A stretch of 64,000 nucleotides of DNA, taken from assembly GCF_025985425.1 (NCBI RefSeq), contig NZ_CP094972.1:1612001-1676000 (forward strand), read 5' to 3'. The notes under the pieces were generated by a model that was given only the letters and a program-made list of their open reading frames with translations, ran no database searches and was not told where the DNA came from. The stretch is from Entomomonas sp. E2T0. Its GTDB lineage: Bacteria > Pseudomonadota > Gammaproteobacteria > Pseudomonadales > Pseudomonadaceae. A program made the position numbers and the translations under genes. Positions 46,303-54,575 of the stretch are shown piece by piece. Within the stretch, counting starts at the first letter, position 1, and each line of letters opens with the position of its first letter.

Positions 46303-46402
46303 CTATCCCCCTAGTTTTTAATACTTTGTTGAATGGCTTAGTCGTATATTTGTACTGTCTTCAGCCATCCGCCTCGTCCTAAAAACTATGGAAACAGCTA
46401 TA
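46302..46402 (+). repeat. Palindromic dispersed repeat, copy 1
   Basis: About 100 bases, starting one base before the end of folA. It is alignable over its whole length with 48642-48731 in the same orientation. Shared blocks: GCTATCCCC, TAGTTTTTA, TACTTTGTTGAATGGCTTAGT, TGTCTT, GCCAT and AAAACTAT. The ends are inverted (TAGTTTTTA / TAAAAACTA) and an inner pair (AATGGC / GCCAT) is nested inside, so the element can fold on itself. It has about 10 more central bases than copy 2. No open frame; probably a MITE- or REP-like element. Confidence 0.75.
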
Positions 46403-46408
46403 AAATCA

Positions 46409-46439
46409 CTATTTTCTAGTATGGGTAACTAGAAAATAG
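46409..46439 (-). terminator. Hairpin after the DUF934 gene
   Basis: CTATTTTCTAGT (46409-46420) pairs perfectly with ACTAGAAAATAG (46428-46439), just past the DUF934 stop. The T-run is interrupted. Confidence 0.65.
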
Positions 46440-46448
46440 CAAATGGTA

Positions 46449-46943
46449 TCAGCGTCTTTTAAATAATGGTAAAGGCTGATCTGTTGCACCTTGGTAGGTT
46501 TCTGTAAAGTCATTTAAACTTAATAAAGCGTTTTCGATGTCTTTGTCTGCTCTCACCACAAAGGCATTAAAGCCACAGCGATGCATAGCAAATAGTTGAT
46601 CTTTTAATACATCACCAATGGCACGTATTTCCCCTTTATATCGATAGCGATCACGTAAAATACGTGCACTAGAATAGTGTCGTCCATCAGTAAATGCAGG
46701 AAATTCTAGGGCAATAAGGGGTAATGTTGTTAAATCATCTGCCAATTCTTCAATTTCTTGTGATGAGTCTAGCCAAACTGCAGTTTGACCATCACGTTTT
46801 TGCAGTAATTGTTTGTGTTCTTGCCACAAAGCAAAGGGCACAATAACGTCATCACAATTAGCAATGTTTTCAAGGCTAATATCGTTAGCCAGTAAATGCC
46901 AATTATCATTCACGATCTGAGCATCTTTAATTATTTTTTGCAT
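46449..46943 (-). CDS. DUF934 protein (sulfite reductase-associated)
   Basis: A 164-residue protein of the DUF934 family, found downstream of the sulfite reductase gene in Pseudomonas and other proteobacteria. Key segments: PLIALEFPAFTDGRHYSSARILRDRY and GEIRAIGDVLKDQLFAMHRCGFNAF. The exact role is unknown; an accessory role in assimilatory sulfite reduction is inferred from constant linkage. The start at 46943 (MQKIIKD) lies 17 bases inside the end of cysI, so translation is coupled. A start at 46949 is also open. Confidence 0.88.
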   Translation of the reverse strand: MQKIIKDAQIVNDNWHLLANDISLENIANCDDVIVPFALWQEHKQLLQKRDGQTAVWLDSSQEIEELADDLTTLPLIALEFPAFTDGRHYSSARILRDRYRYKGEIRAIGDVLKDQLFAMHRCGFNAFVVRADKDIENALLSLNDFTETYQGATDQPLPLFKRR

Positions 46944-48579
46944 AAACATGCTCCTTAAAGGGCTCCATACCTAAGCGTTGATAAGTATCTATAAAACGTT
47001 CATCAGCATGTCGTTGTTTGAGATAGAATTGAATAATCTTTTCTATCACATCAGGTATCTCTTCTTGTGCAAAAGAAGGGCCTAATACACTACCTAAAGC
47101 CGTGTTATAACCCGTATTACCACCTAAAGATATTTGGTAAAACTCTTGCCCTTTTTTATCTACACCTAAAATGCCAATATGACCAATATGGTGGTGGGAA
47201 CAAGCATTCATACAACCAGAGATATTAAGGTCTAATTCACCTATATCAAATAAATAATCTAGATTATCAAAACGGCGTTGAATAGCTTCTGCCACAGGAA
47301 TTGATTTAGCATTAGCGAGTGAGCAAAAGTCTCCGCCAGGGCAAGAAATAATATTAGTAAGCATACCAATATTAGGTGTGGCAAAACCTAGCTCTCGCAT
47401 TTGTTGCCATAGTTCAAATAATTTATTTTGCTCAACATCTGCGAGTACAATATTTTGTTGATGAGTTGTTCTTGCTTCGCCAAAGCTATATTGGTCGGCA
47501 AGATCAGCAGCAGCATCCAATTGTTTATCGCTAATATCTCCAGGAGGCGTAGCGGTAGCTTTTAATGATAAAGTAACAGCAATATAACCTGTTTGTTTAT
47601 GGGGACGGGTATTTTGTTGTCTCCAACGAGCAAAACCAGGGTGTTGTTGATCTATTTCATTAAAATCAATATCTGTTAATTGCTTATAAGCAGGAGCTAT
47701 AAAGTGGCTGCTAATGCGCTTTACTTCTGCTTCAGTTAAAGTCATTGGGCCATCTTTAGCGTTTGCCCATTCAGCCGCTACTTTTTCTGCAAATATTTCA
47801 GGTGTTAACGCTTTTACTAAAATTTTAATACGCGCTTTATATTTGTTATCACGACGACCATAACGGTTGTAAACACGAACAATAGCATCAAGATAGGTTA
47901 ATAAATGTGGCCAAGGTAAAAATTCATTAATCAATGAGCCAATAATAGGGGTACGGCCTAAGCCACCACCTACATAAACTTTAAAGCCAAGTTCACCTTG
48001 TGAATTACGAATGGCTTCAAGACCAATATCATGTACTTCAATTACAGCACGATCTTGTTGAGCACCATTCACAGCAATTTTAAACTTGCGAGGTAGATGG
48101 TGAAACTCAGGATGAAAGGTTGACCATTGACGAATAATTTCACACCAAGCACGTGGGTCGATCACTTCATCCTTTGCAACGCCAGCGAATTGGTCAGTGG
48201 TTGTATTGCGAATACAGTTACCACTGGTTTGAATAGCATGCATTTGTACCGTAGCAAGTTCAGCTAGAATATCTGGTATATCTTCTAATTCAGGCCAGTT
48301 AAATTGAAAGTTTTGACGAGTAGAAACGTGTGCATAACCTTTATCATAATTACGCGCAATACTGGCTAATTTACGTAGTTGTTTAGAAGATAACAAGCCA
48401 TAAGGAACTGCTATCCGCAACATAGGTGCATAACGTTGAATATAGACACCATTTTGTAAGCGTAGCGGGCGATATTCATCTTCTGTTAAATCACCTGCTA
48501 AATAGCGGTTTGTTTGATCACGAAATTGCTTAACGCGTTCGTCTACAATTTTCTGATCATATTCATCATAGATATACAT
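46927..48579 (-). CDS. cysI: Assimilatory nitrite/sulfite reductase haemoprotein
   Basis: A 550-residue sirohaem/4Fe-4S enzyme reducing sulfite to sulfide for cysteine synthesis. The cluster-sirohaem cysteines are in CPGGDFC and CMNACSHHH. It has the duplicated ferredoxin-like halves of the family, with STRQNFQFNWPELEDIPDI and TTHQQNIVLADV. It resembles the single-component ferredoxin-type reductase of Pseudomonas rather than E. coli CysI with a CysJ partner; cysJ and cysH are absent here. It overlaps the DUF934 gene and the pair is bracketed by the two palindromic repeats. Confidence 0.92.
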   Translation of the reverse strand: MYIYDEYDQKIVDERVKQFRDQTNRYLAGDLTEDEYRPLRLQNGVYIQRYAPMLRIAVPYGLLSSKQLRKLASIARNYDKGYAHVSTRQNFQFNWPELEDIPDILAELATVQMHAIQTSGNCIRNTTTDQFAGVAKDEVIDPRAWCEIIRQWSTFHPEFHHLPRKFKIAVNGAQQDRAVIEVHDIGLEAIRNSQGELGFKVYVGGGLGRTPIIGSLINEFLPWPHLLTYLDAIVRVYNRYGRRDNKYKARIKILVKALTPEIFAEKVAAEWANAKDGPMTLTEAEVKRISSHFIAPAYKQLTDIDFNEIDQQHPGFARWRQQNTRPHKQTGYIAVTLSLKATATPPGDISDKQLDAAADLADQYSFGEARTTHQQNIVLADVEQNKLFELWQQMRELGFATPNIGMLTNIISCPGGDFCSLANAKSIPVAEAIQRRFDNLDYLFDIGELDLNISGCMNACSHHHIGHIGILGVDKKGQEFYQISLGGNTGYNTALGSVLGPSFAQEEIPDVIEKIIQFYLKQRHADERFIDTYQRLGMEPFKEHVYAKNN

Positions 48580-48883
48580 TTAATTTCCAATCACAGCTAA
48601 GTTATTTCTACATAACAAATACTTTTTTATCATTTGATAGTGCTATCCCCTAGTTTTTATACTTTGTTGAATGGCTTAGTTGTAATGTCTTTGGCCATTT
48701 GCCTTATCTAAAAAACTATAAAAACAGCTACATAACAAGGGTATAGTCTAAGGTGTGACAAGATAACAGTTTCTGCTTATGCTTAAAAGTGCTATTTATT
48801 CATATATAAATAACATAATGGAATAATAAATGGTTGAAAAATATTTTTATTAATTGATTTTAAAGAAGTTATTTGAGTATTAG
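48580..48883. other. Intergenic region between cysI and the VWA gene
   Basis: A gap of about 300 bases, holding repeat copy 2 (48642-48731). The remainder is AT-rich with no recognisable gene; the cysI promoter must lie here. Confidence 0.6.
48642..48731 (+). repeat. Palindromic dispersed repeat, copy 2
   Basis: Begins GCTATCCCC-TAGTTTTTA and ends near CTATAAAAACAGCTACA. It aligns with 46302-46402 with scattered substitutions and a 10-base internal deletion. Inverted ends and the inner AATGGC/GCCATT pair are preserved. Substitutions change both arms to a similar extent, so the copies are not recent duplicates. Confidence 0.75.
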
Positions 48884-50065
48884 CTATTTGCTTAAATAGC
48901 TAATACCTGCTTCTAATCCTTCTAACGTTAAAGGATACATATGGTTATTAACCAATCCCTTCACCATATCGATTGAGCGAGTGTATTGCCAAGCATGTTG
49001 CGGGTAAGGATTAAGCCAAATAACTTTGCGATAATGTTCTATAAAGCGTTGCATCCATAGACTGCCAGGCTCTTCATTATAATGTTCGACACTACCACCG
49101 ATATAATTTATCTCATAAGGGCCCATAGCGGCATCACCTACAAAGATTACTTTATAGTCTGGGCCGTATTTATGTAGGATATCCCATGTAGGGATGCGAT
49201 TAGTCTGGCGACGATGATTATCTTGCCAAACATTTTCGTAAATAAAGTTGTGGAAATAGAAATACTCAAGGTATTTAAACTCTAAACGGCACGCTGAAAA
49301 TAATTCTTGGCACATTTCAACATGCATATCCATTGAGCCACCAATATCGAATAACAGTAATAGTTTTACTGCATTGTGGCGTTCTGGTTTCATGCGGATA
49401 TTCAGTAGTCCAGCATCTTTAGCGGTAGCTTCAATGGTATTATCTATATCTAGTTCTTCACTAGCACCTGTACGGGCAAACTTACGTAAACGACGTAAGG
49501 CCAGTTTGATAGTACGGCTACCAATTTCTACTTGGTCATCTAGGTTCTGATATTCTCTTTTTTCCCAGACTTTTACAGCACGACCTTGTCGTTCACCTGC
49601 ATCACCAATACGAATTCCTTCAGGATTATAACCCCCTGAGCCAAATGGACTAGTGCCACCTGTACCAATCCACTTATTACCACCTTGGTGACGTTCTTTT
49701 TGTTCTTCTAAGCGTTTTTTTAAGGTTTCAATTAGTTTATCTAAACCGCCCAACGCCTCAATTTGTGCTTTATCAGCGTCACTAAGATTTCGTTCTAACT
49801 CTTTGCGTAACCATTCATCAGGGATAGCAGCACTTAATAACTCAACATCCACTTGATTAATACCTTCAAAGTAAGCAGCGAAGGCTCGATCAAATTTATC
49901 AAAATAGCGTTCATCTTTAACTAAGATACTACGTGCTAGATAATAAAACTCCTCCATATCTGCAAACACAATATGATGTTTAAGTGCATTAATTAAATCT
50001 AATAGTTCTCGTAATGAAACAGGAACTTTAGCTACACGTAGTTCATTAAAGAGGTTAAGTAACAT
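48884..50065 (-). CDS. VWA-domain (CoxE-like) protein
   Basis: A 393-residue cytoplasmic protein. The C-terminal half is a von Willebrand A-type domain with the metal-site loop LLLFDIGGSMDMH. The usual pattern is DxSxS; here the first Ser is Gly, and I know this form from other CoxE-like proteins. The N-terminal half is helical and contains a Gly-rich linker (GGNKWIGTGGTSPFGSGGYN). It lies 3 bases after a MoxR-type AAA gene; such pairs act as chaperone-like machines in assembly or activation of other complexes. The client is unknown. Confidence 0.87.
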   Translation of the reverse strand: MLLNLFNELRVAKVPVSLRELLDLINALKHHIVFADMEEFYYLARSILVKDERYFDKFDRAFAAYFEGINQVDVELLSAAIPDEWLRKELERNLSDADKAQIEALGGLDKLIETLKKRLEEQKERHQGGNKWIGTGGTSPFGSGGYNPEGIRIGDAGERQGRAVKVWEKREYQNLDDQVEIGSRTIKLALRRLRKFARTGASEELDIDNTIEATAKDAGLLNIRMKPERHNAVKLLLLFDIGGSMDMHVEMCQELFSACRLEFKYLEYFYFHNFIYENVWQDNHRRQTNRIPTWDILHKYGPDYKVIFVGDAAMGPYEINYIGGSVEHYNEEPGSLWMQRFIEHYRKVIWLNPYPQHAWQYTRSIDMVKGLVNNHMYPLTLEGLEAGISYLSK

Positions 50066-50068
50066 GGC

Positions 50069-50914
50069 TTAATCCCTATGACGACGGCTCATAAAATTTA
50101 AACGTTCAAGCAAGTGAATATCTTGTTCGTTTTTCAGTAATGCACCAGCCATAGGCGGCAGAGATTTTGTAGGATCACGTTCCCTCAAAGTGGCAATATC
50201 AATTTGATCGGCCATTAATAGTTTTAACCAGTCAATTAGCTCTGAGGTAGAAGGTTTTTTCTTAAGGTTTGGAATAGCGCGAATATCAAAAAATACTTCC
50301 AAAGCTTCTGTCACTAGCTCTTGAGTGATATTGGGATAATGTACATCAATGATTTTTTGTAAGGTATTACGATCAGGGAAGGCAATATAATGGAAGAAGC
50401 AACGTCTTAAAAAAGCATCAGGTAATTCTTTTTCATTATTAGAAGTGATGATAATAATCGGACGTCGTTTAGCCTTGATCGTTTTATCAAGTTCATAAAC
50501 ATAGAATTCCATCTTATCGAGCTCTTGTAATAAATCATTAGGGAATTCAATATCAGCCTTATCTATTTCATCAATAAGCAGAATAACCTTTTCTTCACTT
50601 TCAAAAGCCTCCCACAGCTTGCCTTTTTTTATGTAATTGGCAATATCGTAAACTTTTTCAACACCTAGTTGAGAATCCCTGAGACGACTTACCGCATCGT
50701 ACTCATAGAGACCTTGATGGGCTTTTGTGGTAGATTTTATATTCCAACTAATGAGTTGTGCATCAAACGCTTCAGCTAATTGTTCTGCTAATACAGTTTT
50801 ACCTGTACCAGGTTCACCTTTAATTAATAAAGGACGTTCAAGGGTAATTGCTGCATTAACAGCTAGCTGCAAATCTGTTGTTGCAATGTATTGGGATGAG
50901 CCAGTGAATTTCAT
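50069..50914 (-). CDS. MoxR-type AAA+ ATPase
   Basis: A 281-residue AAA+ ATPase. Walker A is GEPGTGKT (residues 36-43), Walker B is VILLIDEIDKAD, and sensor-1 is IIITSNNEKELPDAFLRRCFF. The MoxR-like ATPase is expected to work with the downstream VWA protein, forming a hexamer that remodels a client. The ATPase and VWA genes are almost certainly co-translated. No cofactor or client gene is next to them. Confidence 0.9.
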   Translation of the reverse strand: MKFTGSSQYIATTDLQLAVNAAITLERPLLIKGEPGTGKTVLAEQLAEAFDAQLISWNIKSTTKAHQGLYEYDAVSRLRDSQLGVEKVYDIANYIKKGKLWEAFESEEKVILLIDEIDKADIEFPNDLLQELDKMEFYVYELDKTIKAKRRPIIIITSNNEKELPDAFLRRCFFHYIAFPDRNTLQKIIDVHYPNITQELVTEALEVFFDIRAIPNLKKKPSTSELIDWLKLLMADQIDIATLRERDPTKSLPPMAGALLKNEQDIHLLERLNFMSRRHRD

Positions 50915-51238
50915 TATGGTTCCTAATAAGTACAGTATTAAGTAATAGTGATTAGTTAAGAATAGTAAATATAATATGGTTATTTGACTATTAGCTAATA
51001 AGAAATACTTAGATAAATAGGCTAATTGTTATTATATTATGCTAGGCATAAATTAAAACAAGTAATATGCCGTAATAATTTAATTTTATAATTGTTAAAA
51101 AGGTGTTTATCCAGTTATATTTATATTCTAAATAATTATTTACATAATATTTCCTATAATAATAGGATATATGTGTTCGTGAAGATGTATTTAAAAAATG
51201 TGTTATCCATGCAAAGCCTATAGTAGGATATTTATATT
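50915..51238. other. Intergenic region between MoxR-type gene and porin
   Basis: About 320 AT-rich bases holding divergent promoters. No RNA gene or recognisable operator seen. Confidence 0.6.
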
Positions 51239-52591
51239 ATGAAAAAGCTACTCATATTGACCACAGCTTGTACCACAACATTTTATTTGCCTTTAAACGC
51301 TATGGCTGAAGAGCATGGTTTCTTAGAGGATAGTACATTAACAATTACGGCTAAAAATTATTATTATGATAATAATAATCGTGATAATTACGCTGGCCAA
51401 GCACGTGAATGGGGACAAGGATTTATCCTTGATTATAAATCAGGTTTTACGCAAGGCACTGTAGGTGTAGGTATTGATGCTTTGGCTATGTTTGGTTTTC
51501 GTTTAGACAGTGGTGGTCGTTCAGGTAAGGCTAATATTGATCGTACTCCAGGAACCATGTTTCCATTAAAGCGTAATGGTAAAGCAGAAGATAGCTTTGG
51601 TAGTTTTGGGGTAGCACCTAAAATTCGTATTTCTAAAACAGAAGCAAAATATGGTACGTTCATTCCTAATATGCCAGTAGCAGTTGGTAATAATGGTCGT
51701 TTATTACCACAAACCTTTGATGGCGGTATGATTACTTCTAATGAGTTTGAAGATTTTACCTTTGTAGGTGGTAAGTTAGAACATGTTAAAGGTCGTGCTT
51801 CTACGGATAACCAATCAATGTCTGTGGATGGTGCGAGTACTGGTATAGCTAGTAATAAGTTTTATTTTGGTGGTGTAGATTACCGTGTTACCAAAGATTT
51901 AAAACTGCAATATTACTATGGCAATTTAAAAGAGTTTTATAAACAACATTTCTTAGGTTTAAACTATGGTTTAGCGTTACCAGTAGGTAATTTAACCACA
52001 GATGTACGTTATTTCTACAGTGATTCTGATGGCAAAAATGCGAGTAGTTCAGGTAGAGGTGAAGGCTATCGTATCAAAGGTTACAATAATAATGGTGAGG
52101 TAGATAACCAAACATGGAGCTTAGCATTAACCTATACTGTAAAGGGACATGCGCTTACTGGCGGTTATCAAAGTCTTTCTGGGAATAGTAACTTTCCCTT
52201 CTTAAATCAGGGTACGGCATGGTCAGGTGCTGGTGGATCTACAGCCTACTTATGGACTGATAGCCAAATTGGTAAGTTCTTAAGTGCAGGGCAACGCACT
52301 TGGTTTGGCCAATATAGCTTTAACTTTGCTGATGTAGGTGTGCCTGGTTTAACGGCTTCTATTAAGTATCTAAAAGGTAGCCATGTTTACGATACTCGTG
52401 CTGGCGCTAATTATGGTAAAAAGGAAAGAGAATGGGAGCGTGACTTTAAAGTTGCCTACAAAATTCAGTCAGGTCCTTTAAAAGATCTTGAGTTAGCATG
52501 GATGAATGCAACTTTCCGTTCAGGTGCTTCTAATGACTTGGATGAAAATCGTCTAATTGCCACTTATACTTTTGTATTTGATAAGTTCTAG
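51239..52591 (+). CDS. OprD-family outer-membrane porin
   Basis: A 450-residue porin with a signal peptide (ending NAMA) and an 18-strand barrel pattern ending in F. Family marks are FLEDSTLTITAKNYYYDNN at the mature start, AREWGQGFILDYKSGFTQGTVGVGIDALAMFG and the LDENRLIATYTFVF end. OprD/Occ porins take up small carboxylates, basic amino acids or other nutrients. The Occ subgroup cannot be read from sequence. Strong terminator follows. Confidence 0.95.
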   Translation: MKKLLILTTACTTTFYLPLNAMAEEHGFLEDSTLTITAKNYYYDNNNRDNYAGQAREWGQGFILDYKSGFTQGTVGVGIDALAMFGFRLDSGGRSGKANIDRTPGTMFPLKRNGKAEDSFGSFGVAPKIRISKTEAKYGTFIPNMPVAVGNNGRLLPQTFDGGMITSNEFEDFTFVGGKLEHVKGRASTDNQSMSVDGASTGIASNKFYFGGVDYRVTKDLKLQYYYGNLKEFYKQHFLGLNYGLALPVGNLTTDVRYFYSDSDGKNASSSGRGEGYRIKGYNNNGEVDNQTWSLALTYTVKGHALTGGYQSLSGNSNFPFLNQGTAWSGAGGSTAYLWTDSQIGKFLSAGQRTWFGQYSFNFADVGVPGLTASIKYLKGSHVYDTRAGANYGKKEREWERDFKVAYKIQSGPLKDLELAWMNATFRSGASNDLDENRLIATYTFVFDKF

Positions 52592-52606
52592 TAAAGAGTT
52601 AAATTT

Positions 52607-52636
52607 AAAAAAGCCATCAATTAAGATGGCTTTTTT
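52607..52636. terminator. Bidirectional terminator between porin and rmuC
   Basis: AAAAAAGCCATC (52607-52618) pairs with GATGGCTTTTTT (52625-52636) over a 6-base loop, with T-runs in both directions. Confidence 0.88.
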
Positions 52637-52667
52637 ATTCATGATACTTTGATTTTTTATAGAGGGC

Positions 52668-54071
52668 CTATGAAGTTGGTGGTTCTATGCTTAATCCTAA
52701 GGCTGCTTTTTCTTGCCAGTCGTCACTTATTTCACCTTTAACGGCTACACCTAACTCTACAAAATCATCTACCAGTTTTACTAAGTTACCCTTGCCATCC
52801 GTTAATTGGCCTTTAGCTTTTCTATAGGCTGTTTGGGCTTTGGATAGGTTATTTTCAATTTCATCCATACTGCTTAAAAAAGAGCGCAGTTTGTCATAAA
52901 CTTTGCTTGCTATATTAGAAAGTTCTATCGTATTACGGCTCTGATTTTCAAGTCGCCATAGTTGTCTAACAATAGTGAGGCAAGCAAGCAGTGTAGTAGG
53001 CGTAGCCACTAAAATATTTTGATCAATGGCTTTTTGCAGTAACGTTTCATCATTCTTAAAAGCTGCAATAAAAGCAGGCTCAATAGGAATAAACATAATC
53101 ACCAATTCAGGCGAATTAATATCTGGTGATTTATAATAAAAACGCTCTGATAATTCTTTAATCCGTTGGCTAATGGCTTTAATATGTTCTTTAAGGGCTG
53201 ATTGTTGAAGCTCCGTAGTCTCGGCATTAATGGTTTTAATATAAGCATTAAGCGATACTTTTGCATCGATGACTAAGTGCTTTTGTTGCGGAAGATTGAT
53301 GATTACATCGGGAACTTGAGGTTCACCTTCTTCAGAATAAATTCGCTTTTGTAAGCTAAAGTCTTTATTGGGTTGTAGCCCTGCTTGTTCTAATATATTT
53401 TCTAAAATTAGCTCACCCCAATTACCTTGCATCTTTTTATCACCTTTTAAGGCAACGGTTAAATCATGAGTTTCTTGGGTAATTTGTAGATTGAGTTCTT
53501 TTAAATGCTTTAATTCTTGGCTTAATTCTGTTTTTTGAATAGTTTCTGCATGGTGAATTTCTTCTACTTTATGACGAAAGCCTGCAATTTGTTCACGAAA
53601 AGGTGTTAATAATGATTGCAGTGATTGTTGGCTTTGCTCAGTAAAGCTTTTACCTTTAGCCTCAAAAATCTGAGAGGCTAATTGTTCAAACTCTAACTTT
53701 AATTGTTGGCGATTATCATTAAATAACTTTATTTGCTCAACAAAATGTTCTTCTTTTTGTTTTAAAGTCGTATTGGCTTGGATATATTGATTAGTCAGTT
53801 GGGTATGGCGTGTTTGTAAATGTTCAAATTTAATTTGTAGTTCTTGGTTGTTAGCCTTTAGCTCTAAATTTTGCTCTTTCAATTGAGTATTTTGAGTTTT
53901 AAAGTTTTCAGCTTGAATATGATAATCCTGTTGCTGTTGTTGTAGGGTTTGTAGTTGTAAATTAGCATCAGTAAGTTGTTTATATAATGCCCAAATAATA
54001 CTACTAAGGACAAAAAATAATAATCCAGTAGCAATAATAACTAACCATAAAAGAGTAGGAGTATCCATCAT
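52668..54071 (-). CDS. rmuC: DNA recombination protein RmuC
   Basis: A 467-residue protein. An N-terminal membrane helix (LLWLVIIATGLLFFVLSSII) is followed by a long coiled coil rich in Gln and Leu (about residues 30-190). The RmuC nuclease-like domain then has GNWGELILENILEQAG, VPDVIINLPQQKHLVIDAKV and NILVATPTTLLACLTIV. RmuC limits inversion of short repeats. The Gln-rich coiled coil is long but of normal kind for the family. Confidence 0.95.
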   Translation of the reverse strand: MMDTPTLLWLVIIATGLLFFVLSSIIWALYKQLTDANLQLQTLQQQQQDYHIQAENFKTQNTQLKEQNLELKANNQELQIKFEHLQTRHTQLTNQYIQANTTLKQKEEHFVEQIKLFNDNRQQLKLEFEQLASQIFEAKGKSFTEQSQQSLQSLLTPFREQIAGFRHKVEEIHHAETIQKTELSQELKHLKELNLQITQETHDLTVALKGDKKMQGNWGELILENILEQAGLQPNKDFSLQKRIYSEEGEPQVPDVIINLPQQKHLVIDAKVSLNAYIKTINAETTELQQSALKEHIKAISQRIKELSERFYYKSPDINSPELVIMFIPIEPAFIAAFKNDETLLQKAIDQNILVATPTTLLACLTIVRQLWRLENQSRNTIELSNIASKVYDKLRSFLSSMDEIENNLSKAQTAYRKAKGQLTDGKGNLVKLVDDFVELGVAVKGEISDDWQEKAALGLSIEPPTS

Positions 54072-54575
54072 TATTTATAAACATTAATTAGAAAAATTAT
54101 TTACTATTGTAATAGAGAATAGATAAAAAAAGGTTATTTTAAAAATAATGTAGCATAATAAAATGTAGTGTTAAGGAGCATGCTATTATTTATTATTACT
54201 AAAGTCTGTAAAAATAAAGAGTATAAAAGTAAGAATATTTGATAGAGTGTCACATTTAATTCAATATGGCTAATGACTTTAGCATTAATTGATATATATC
54301 TTGAATTTGTAATTATTGTAGTAAAAAATCTATATTTTTTGATAAGCAAGGTTAAATTATAGTGCTATAATATGTTGAAAATCGGTATTTGATTTCGCAT
54401 CGTGAAACTTATGGACTTAAATAATTTAATAATGTCAGTTATATTAGTAGAATTTATTGATAAAATAAGTAAATATTAGTAAAGGGTTTAGTAAGTTTTA
54501 GTCAAAATAACATTGTTTATTGATAAGTGGCCTAATTACTAAACGGTAAATAAGAAAAGCTGTGAGGAGAATATT
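54072..54575. other. Long intergenic region upstream of etfD
   Basis: About 500 AT-rich bases between divergent rmuC and etfD. A 71-codon leftward frame (54134-54349) is low-complexity and probably spurious. A TATAAT-like hexamer lies near 54365. No RNA gene, repeat or clear PsrA box is seen. Confidence 0.55.

Noticed and set aside
54134-54349. 71-codon leftward frame upstream of etfD
   Set aside because: Low-complexity, AT-driven composition, no ribosome site, no recognisable features.
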